Assembly: GCF_007752535.1 (NCBI RefSeq)
Contig: NZ_CP036426.1
Location: forward strand, 7,192,001 to 7,256,000
DNA: 64,000 nt
From: Tautonia plasticadhaerens
GTDB taxonomy: Bacteria > Planctomycetota > Planctomycetia > Isosphaerales > Isosphaeraceae
Reading direction: 5' to 3'
The stretch's first letter is position 1. Each line of letters opens with the position of its first letter. The translations under genes were made by a program, and so were the position numbers. Shown piece after piece: positions 59,761 to 64,000 of this stretch. Below the pieces are notes generated by a model that made no database searches, was not told where the DNA came from, and worked only from the letters and a program-made list of their open reading frames with translations.

Positions 59761-61815
59761 ATGATGACCCCCTCGCAGCGCCTCCTCGCGGTCACCGTGT
59801 CGTTCGCGATCGGCCTGCCCTGCCCCGCCCGGGGAGAGGCCCCGTACCCCGGCGCCGACTGGCCCCGGGCCGACCCGGCCGAGTTGGGGATGGACGAGGC
59901 CCTCCTCGCCCGGGTCCGGGACTACGCCCTCACCGGCGAGGGCTCGGGGATGGTCGTCCGCTCCGGACGGGTCGTGACGGCCTGGGGAGACCAGGACCGA
60001 CGCTACGACCTGAAGTCGACCACCAAATCCTTCGGGGCCGCGGCGCTCGGCCTGGCGATCACCGAGGGCGTCCGGTCGCTCGACGACCTCGCCGTCGACC
60101 TCGTCCCGGAGTTCGGCGTCTCCCCGCAGGCCAACCGAGGATCGGGCTGGCTCGGCGAGATCACCCTGCGCCACCTCGCCTCGCAGACCGCCGGTTTCGC
60201 CAAGCCCGGCGGCTTCGAGCCGCTCCTGTTCCGCCCCGGCACCGCCTGGCACTACAGCGACGGCGGCCCGAACTGGCTGGCCGACGCCCTGACCCTGTCC
60301 TACCGCCGAGACCTCGGCGAGCTGATGTTCGAGCGGCTGTTCTCGCCGATCGGCATCGGCCCCGATGACCTGACCTGGCGGGCCAATTCCTATCGGCCGA
60401 AACAGCTCGAAGGCATCCCCCGCCGGGAGTTCGGCTCGGGAATCAGCGCCGACATCGACGCGATGGCCCGGTTCGGTTACCTCCACCTCCGACAGGGCCG
60501 CTGGAAGGATCGGCAGATCCTCCCCAGCGAATTCGTGGATGCGGTCCGGACCCCGGTCGAGGGCGTGGTCGGCCTGCCCGAGTTCGGCGACGGCGAACAC
60601 GGCAACGCCTCCGACCACTACGGCCTGCTCTGGTGGAACAACGCCGACGGGATGATCCCGGAAGTGCCCCGCGATGCCTATTGGTCGTGGGGCCTGTACG
60701 ACAGCCTGATCGTGGTCATCCCGAGCCTGGATGTCGTGGCCGCCCGGGCGGGGAAGTCCTGGGAGCGCGAGGACGGCGCCGCGCATTACGACGTGCTCCG
60801 GCCGTTCCTCCGGCCGCTGGCCGCCTCCGTGCAGACGGCCCCTCCCCGAGCGGATGCCCCGTATCCGCCGAGTGAACGGATCGTCGGGGTCGACTGGGCC
60901 CCGGCCCGGGAGATCGTCCGCCTCGCCCCCGGTTCCGACAACTGGCCGACCACCTGGGCCGACGATGACGCGCTTTACACCGCCTACGGAGACGGGCGGG
61001 GCTTCCGCCCGTTCGTCCCCGAGAAGCTCAGCCTCGGCCTCGCCCGGGTCGAGGGGCCTCCCGACGCCCCGGTCGGCGACAACCTCCGCTCCCCCTCGCT
61101 CGAACGCACCGGGGACGGCCCCCGGGGGGCGAAGGCGAGCGGGATCCTGATGGTCGACGGCGTCCTCTACCTGCTGGCCCGGAACCTCGACGACGCGCAG
61201 GTCGCCCGGTCGACCGACCGTGGCGCCTCGTGGACCTGGGCCGACTGGCGGTTCACCGACGGCTTCGGCTGCCCCACCTTCCTCAACTTCGGCCGGGATT
61301 ACGCCGGGGCCCGGGACGAGTTCATCTACGTCTACTCCCCGGACGCCGAGACTGCCTACGAGCCGGCCGACCGCCTCGTGCTCGCCCGGGTCCCCCGAGA
61401 TGCCGTCTTCGAGCGGGATGCCTACGAATTCTTCTCCTGGCTCGACGGCGAGGGCAGCCCGACCTGGAGTCGAGCCCCGGCCGACCGAGCCGCCGCCTTC
61501 GAGAACCCGGGGAGGGTCTACCGCTCCACCGTCTCCTTCAATCCAGCCATCGGCCGATACCTGCTCTGCCAGACCCTCCCCGACGAGGACACCGACGCGA
61601 TCCGATTCTCCGGGGGCTTCGGCATCTACGAGGCCCCCGAGCCCTGGGGCCCCTGGCGCACGGTCTTCTACACCGAGCGGTGGGACGTCGGCCCCGGAGA
61701 GACCCAGGTCCTGCCGACGAAGTGGATGGGAGACGACGGCCAAACCGCCCACCTCGTCTTCTCGGGGGACGACGCCTTCTCCGTCCGCCGGGCCCGGTTC
61801 ATCCTCCGAGACTGA
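59761..61815 (+). CDS. Serine hydrolase (beta-lactamase fold) fused to DUF4185-like domain
   Basis: A 684-residue exported protein. Residues about 35–360 form a class C beta-lactamase-type serine hydrolase, with Ser86-x-x-Lys89 (DLKSTTKSFG), YSD at 165–167 (WHYSDGGPNW) and a late motif WGLYDSLIVVIPS. Residues about 370–684 carry a DUF4185-like region (DNWPTTWADDDALYTAYGDG, LYLLARNLDDAQVARSTDRGASW, FNPAIGRYLLCQTLPDED), a five-bladed glycosidase-like propeller pattern. The fusion points to an exported enzyme with two hydrolytic parts for glycans. It follows the two sulfatases, 46 nt later. Confidence 0.85.
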   Translation: MMTPSQRLLAVTVSFAIGLPCPARGEAPYPGADWPRADPAELGMDEALLARVRDYALTGEGSGMVVRSGRVVTAWGDQDRRYDLKSTTKSFGAAALGLAITEGVRSLDDLAVDLVPEFGVSPQANRGSGWLGEITLRHLASQTAGFAKPGGFEPLLFRPGTAWHYSDGGPNWLADALTLSYRRDLGELMFERLFSPIGIGPDDLTWRANSYRPKQLEGIPRREFGSGISADIDAMARFGYLHLRQGRWKDRQILPSEFVDAVRTPVEGVVGLPEFGDGEHGNASDHYGLLWWNNADGMIPEVPRDAYWSWGLYDSLIVVIPSLDVVAARAGKSWEREDGAAHYDVLRPFLRPLAASVQTAPPRADAPYPPSERIVGVDWAPAREIVRLAPGSDNWPTTWADDDALYTAYGDGRGFRPFVPEKLSLGLARVEGPPDAPVGDNLRSPSLERTGDGPRGAKASGILMVDGVLYLLARNLDDAQVARSTDRGASWTWADWRFTDGFGCPTFLNFGRDYAGARDEFIYVYSPDAETAYEPADRLVLARVPRDAVFERDAYEFFSWLDGEGSPTWSRAPADRAAAFENPGRVYRSTVSFNPAIGRYLLCQTLPDEDTDAIRFSGGFGIYEAPEPWGPWRTVFYTERWDVGPGETQVLPTKWMGDDGQTAHLVFSGDDAFSVRRARFILRD

Positions 61816-61849
61816 GACGGTCCCCGAGCCCAGGCACCCGACCGAACCC

Positions 61850-62650
61850 ATGCCCGTCATCCCCCTCGACGACCTGGACGACCCCCGCCTGGCGATCTAT
61901 CGCAACCTGAAGGCGACCAACGAGACGAGGGGGCTGCCCCTCTTCGTGGTCGAGGGGGAGAAGCTCGTCCTCAGCCTCCGGGACAGCCGCTACCCGATCG
62001 AGTCGGTCCTGCTCTCCGACCACCACGCCGATCGGATCGCCCCGAGCCTCCCCGGCGACGTGACCGCATTCGTGGTCGAACACGCCCGGATCAGCACCCT
62101 CGTCGGTTACAACTTCCACCAGGGGGCGCTGGCGGCCGGGAGACGGCTCCCGCCGATCGACCCGGGATCACTGGTCGAGACCCGGCCCGGGATGGTGACG
62201 CTGGTCGCCTGCCCGGTCGTCCAGAACCCGGAGAACCTGGGGACGATCGTCCGCACGGCCGACGTCTTCGGGGTCGACGCCGTGCTCGTCGGCCCGACCT
62301 GCCCCGACCCGCTCTCCCGTCGAGTGCTCCGGGTGTCGATGGGCACGGTGCTCGGCCTGCCCGTGATCCCCTGCGACGACCTGGCGGCCCGGCTCGACCG
62401 CCTGCGATCCGACCTCGGCCTCCGGCTGGTGGCGACCGTCACCGACCCGCACGCCACGCCGATCGACCGCTTCGAGCGGCCGGAGCGCCTGGCGATCGTC
62501 ATGGGGTCTGAGGCCCACGGGCTCGCCCCCTCCTGGGTCGATCGCTGCGACCACCGGGTGACGATCCCGATGCGGCCGGGGGCCGAGTCGCTCAACGTCG
62601 CCGTCGCGGCCGGGATCTTCCTCCACCGCCTGGCCGTCCCCCGGCGGTAG
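61850..62650 (+). CDS. SpoU/TrmH family RNA 2'-O-methyltransferase
   Basis: A 266-residue SPOUT methyltransferase. It has an N-terminal RNA-substrate-binding domain (LFVVEGEKLVLSLRDSRYPIESVLLSD) and the three SpoU motifs: PENLGTIVRTADVFGVDAV, GSEAHGL and RPGAESLNVAVAAGIF. It should add 2'-O-methyl groups to ribose in rRNA or tRNA using S-adenosylmethionine. The exact target is not readable. The gene lies 34 nt after the serine hydrolase and may share its transcript by chance. Confidence 0.93.
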   Translation: MPVIPLDDLDDPRLAIYRNLKATNETRGLPLFVVEGEKLVLSLRDSRYPIESVLLSDHHADRIAPSLPGDVTAFVVEHARISTLVGYNFHQGALAAGRRLPPIDPGSLVETRPGMVTLVACPVVQNPENLGTIVRTADVFGVDAVLVGPTCPDPLSRRVLRVSMGTVLGLPVIPCDDLAARLDRLRSDLGLRLVATVTDPHATPIDRFERPERLAIVMGSEAHGLAPSWVDRCDHRVTIPMRPGAESLNVAVAAGIFLHRLAVPRR

Positions 62651-62656
62651 GGCCGA

Positions 62657-64000
62657 TCATCCCCCGACCTCGGCGCCGAGGCCGAGGCACCGGTCCAGGT
62701 AACCCCGGAGCCTCCCCGCATCCGGGGGGCGGCACCGAAAGCCGAGGTGGCCGTCGGGTCGGACCAGCAGCAGGCCCGGCCCCGGGCAGCCGAGGAGTCG
62801 GTGGATCCGGCCGTCGGGATCCTCGATCGAGGAAGATGGCGTGGGGACCGCATCGTCCGGCATCCCGCCGGGGCCGACGACCGGGACGACCCGGACGATC
62901 TCCCCGAAGCGACCGGCCGCGAGGTCGAGCACGGCCCGGATCGACTCGCCGGCGGCGGCCGACGGCGGCTCGATCCCCGGCAGGAGGAACAGGGTGAACC
63001 AGGGTCCCCGGGCGTGGTCGAGCAGCCCCCCGGAGGCCCCCGAAGGGAGGTCGGGCAGCCGGTCGCCGGGCCGGGGGCCGTCCCCTCGGTCGAGGGGATG
63101 GGGGGGCCACTCCTCGATCGAGAGCGGGCCGCCTCGGTACGTCACCTCCAGGTCGGCCACGGAGCGGATCAGCCTCCGGTGCAGCGGGGGGATGCGGACC
63201 AGAGTCGCGACGGCCGAGTCCCGGGCCCATCGGGCCAGGGGGTTGCGGAGGGTGACCACCCGGGTCGCCCGGTCGGTCGCGGCGAGGACGGCCTCGGCCA
63301 CCGGGCGTCGTTCGGCGTCGTACGAGTCGAGCAGGGTGTCGGGCGCCTCCCCCCGGGCCACCAGGGCGAGCTTCCAGGAGAGGTTGAACGCATCCTGGAC
63401 CCCGGTGTTCAGGCCCTGGCCGCCGACCGGGCTGTGGATGTGCGCCGCGTCCCCGGCCACCAGGCAGCGGCCGATTCGGAGCCGGCCGACCGCCCGGCGG
63501 TGGATGCGGAAGGCGGAGGTCCAGGTCGCCGGGCCCATCGAGGTCGCCGGGACGGGAGAATACCTGCGGAGCAGGTCGTCGAACCGGCCGACGATCGCCG
63601 CCGGCTCGTCCGAATCGAGCCGAGCGGTGGTGTCAATCAGCCGCCAGGCCCGCTCCCGGGGCATCGGCAAGGCCGGGACGACCCCCTCGGGGGTGAGCAT
63701 CAGGTGGCCGTGGTCCCGGGGCAGGTCCCAGTCGATCTCGACGTCGGCCAGCAGGAATCGTTCGGGATTCGAGGTCCCCTCGAACCGCAGCCCGAGCGCC
63801 TCCCGCACCGTGCTCCGGGCGCCGTCGCAGCCGACGAGCCACCCGGCCCGAGCCTTCTCGATGCGGCCGTCATCGGCGGTCAACCCGGCGTCCACCCCCC
63901 CGCCATCCTGGCCCAGCCCCGAGAGCCTCGTCCCCCATTCCACCCGCCCCCCCAGCGCCTCGAGCCGGTCGATCAGGGCCCGCTCGGTGGCCCCCTGCGG
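62657..64000 (-). CDS. FAD-dependent monooxygenase, PheA/TfdB type (5' truncated)
   Basis: A protein of at least 448 residues; the N-terminus with the dinucleotide-binding GxGxxG motif is beyond the window edge. Present are the DG motif ARAGWLVGCDGARSTVR and the GD motif RCLVAGDAAHIHSPVGGQGLNTGVQDAFNLSWKLA, both typical of class A flavoprotein hydroxylases. The C-terminal thioredoxin-like domain, with LPGIEPPSAAAGESI and LLVRPDGHLGFRCRP, places it in the phenol hydroxylase/TfdB branch. It hydroxylates an aromatic or polyketide-like compound with NAD(P)H and O2; the exact substrate is unknown. It converges with the SpoU gene, leaving 6 nt between the stop codons. Confidence 0.9.
   Translation of the reverse strand, partial: PQGATERALIDRLEALGGRVEWGTRLSGLGQDGGGVDAGLTADDGRIEKARAGWLVGCDGARSTVREALGLRFEGTSNPERFLLADVEIDWDLPRDHGHLMLTPEGVVPALPMPRERAWRLIDTTARLDSDEPAAIVGRFDDLLRRYSPVPATSMGPATWTSAFRIHRRAVGRLRIGRCLVAGDAAHIHSPVGGQGLNTGVQDAFNLSWKLALVARGEAPDTLLDSYDAERRPVAEAVLAATDRATRVVTLRNPLARWARDSAVATLVRIPPLHRRLIRSVADLEVTYRGGPLSIEEWPPHPLDRGDGPRPGDRLPDLPSGASGGLLDHARGPWFTLFLLPGIEPPSAAAGESIRAVLDLAAGRFGEIVRVVPVVGPGGMPDDAVPTPSSSIEDPDGRIHRLLGCPGPGLLLVRPDGHLGFRCRPPDAGRLRGYLDRCLGLGAEVGG

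Overview
The window is about 70% G+C by eye and looks like a chromosomal segment of a planctomycete, most likely of the Isosphaeraceae type. The evidence is the mix of families: Ser/Thr kinase–WD40 proteins, DUF1559 pseudopilin-like proteins, DUF1552/DUF1592 pairs, PVC-type heme-binding dehydrogenases, CRTAC1, exported sulfatases, DUF3634, and bacterial tetrahydromethanopterin (H4MPT)/methanofuran C1 genes. No rRNA, tRNA, CRISPR array, transposase, integrase or phage gene was recognised. Both edges cut a gene: a kinase–WD40 protein on the left and an FAD monooxygenase on the right.

Layout. 1–2605: kinase C-terminal part with WD40 repeats. 2826–6302 (minus): DUF3634 protein, site-2 protease, mfnB, a membrane protein coupled to mfnB, and a DnaQ-type exonuclease. 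6473–8013 (plus): a tandem-CAP lipoprotein and a small lipoprotein. 8108–8859 (minus): a low-G+C zinc-ribbon/DUF4177 pair. 9020–16633: SDR, secreted Pro-rich protein, lipoprotein, sugar isomerase coupled to an iron-type ABC permease, and an ABC-2-type permease. 16665–27064 (minus): the C1-cofactor island, with mch, ATP-grasp ligase, CitG-like protein, PTPS-family protein, fhcC, a DUF447–beta-RFAP synthase fusion and a dihydropteroate-synthase-like protein. A low-G+C DUF1559 island on the opposite strand (20.1–21.8 kb) and a 1.27 kb non-coding stretch rich in repeats interrupt it. 27098–32568 (minus): pectate lyase-like protein, SDR with altered catalytic residues, nitrilase, CRTAC1 lipoprotein. 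32861–40095: large secreted protein of unknown function, Tat-exported deacetylase-like protein, membrane-anchored VWA/DUF2135-like protein, GT-C-like membrane protein. 40409–44798 (plus): larB–nnrD, a coiled-coil protein, a seven-heme TPR cytochrome. 44835–48938 (minus): DUF1552/DUF1592 pair. 49340–51534: TerB-like protein, thioesterase and two overlapping CX5R phosphatases. 51749–56355 (minus): split SGNH-dehydrogenase and cytochrome pair. 56532–62650 (plus): two sulfatases, a serine hydrolase–DUF4185 fusion, a SpoU methyltransferase. 62657–64000: monooxygenase.

Functional themes. The C1 genes would serve synthesis of H4MPT and methanofuran-type cofactors and two catalytic steps (Mch, FhcC) of formaldehyde/formate interconversion; fae, mtdB, fhcA, fhcB and fhcD are not in the window. 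The second half is dominated by exported proteins for polysaccharide and sulfated-glycan breakdown and by c-type cytochromes, the usual planctomycete surface repertoire. I did not find a clear new defence or mobile system. The most unusual items are the DUF447–beta-RFAPS fusion, mfnB coupled to a membrane protein, the SDR lacking its catalytic Tyr, the two phosphatase genes overlapping by 113 nt, the stop-interrupted small secreted gene, and several dispersed palindromic repeats.
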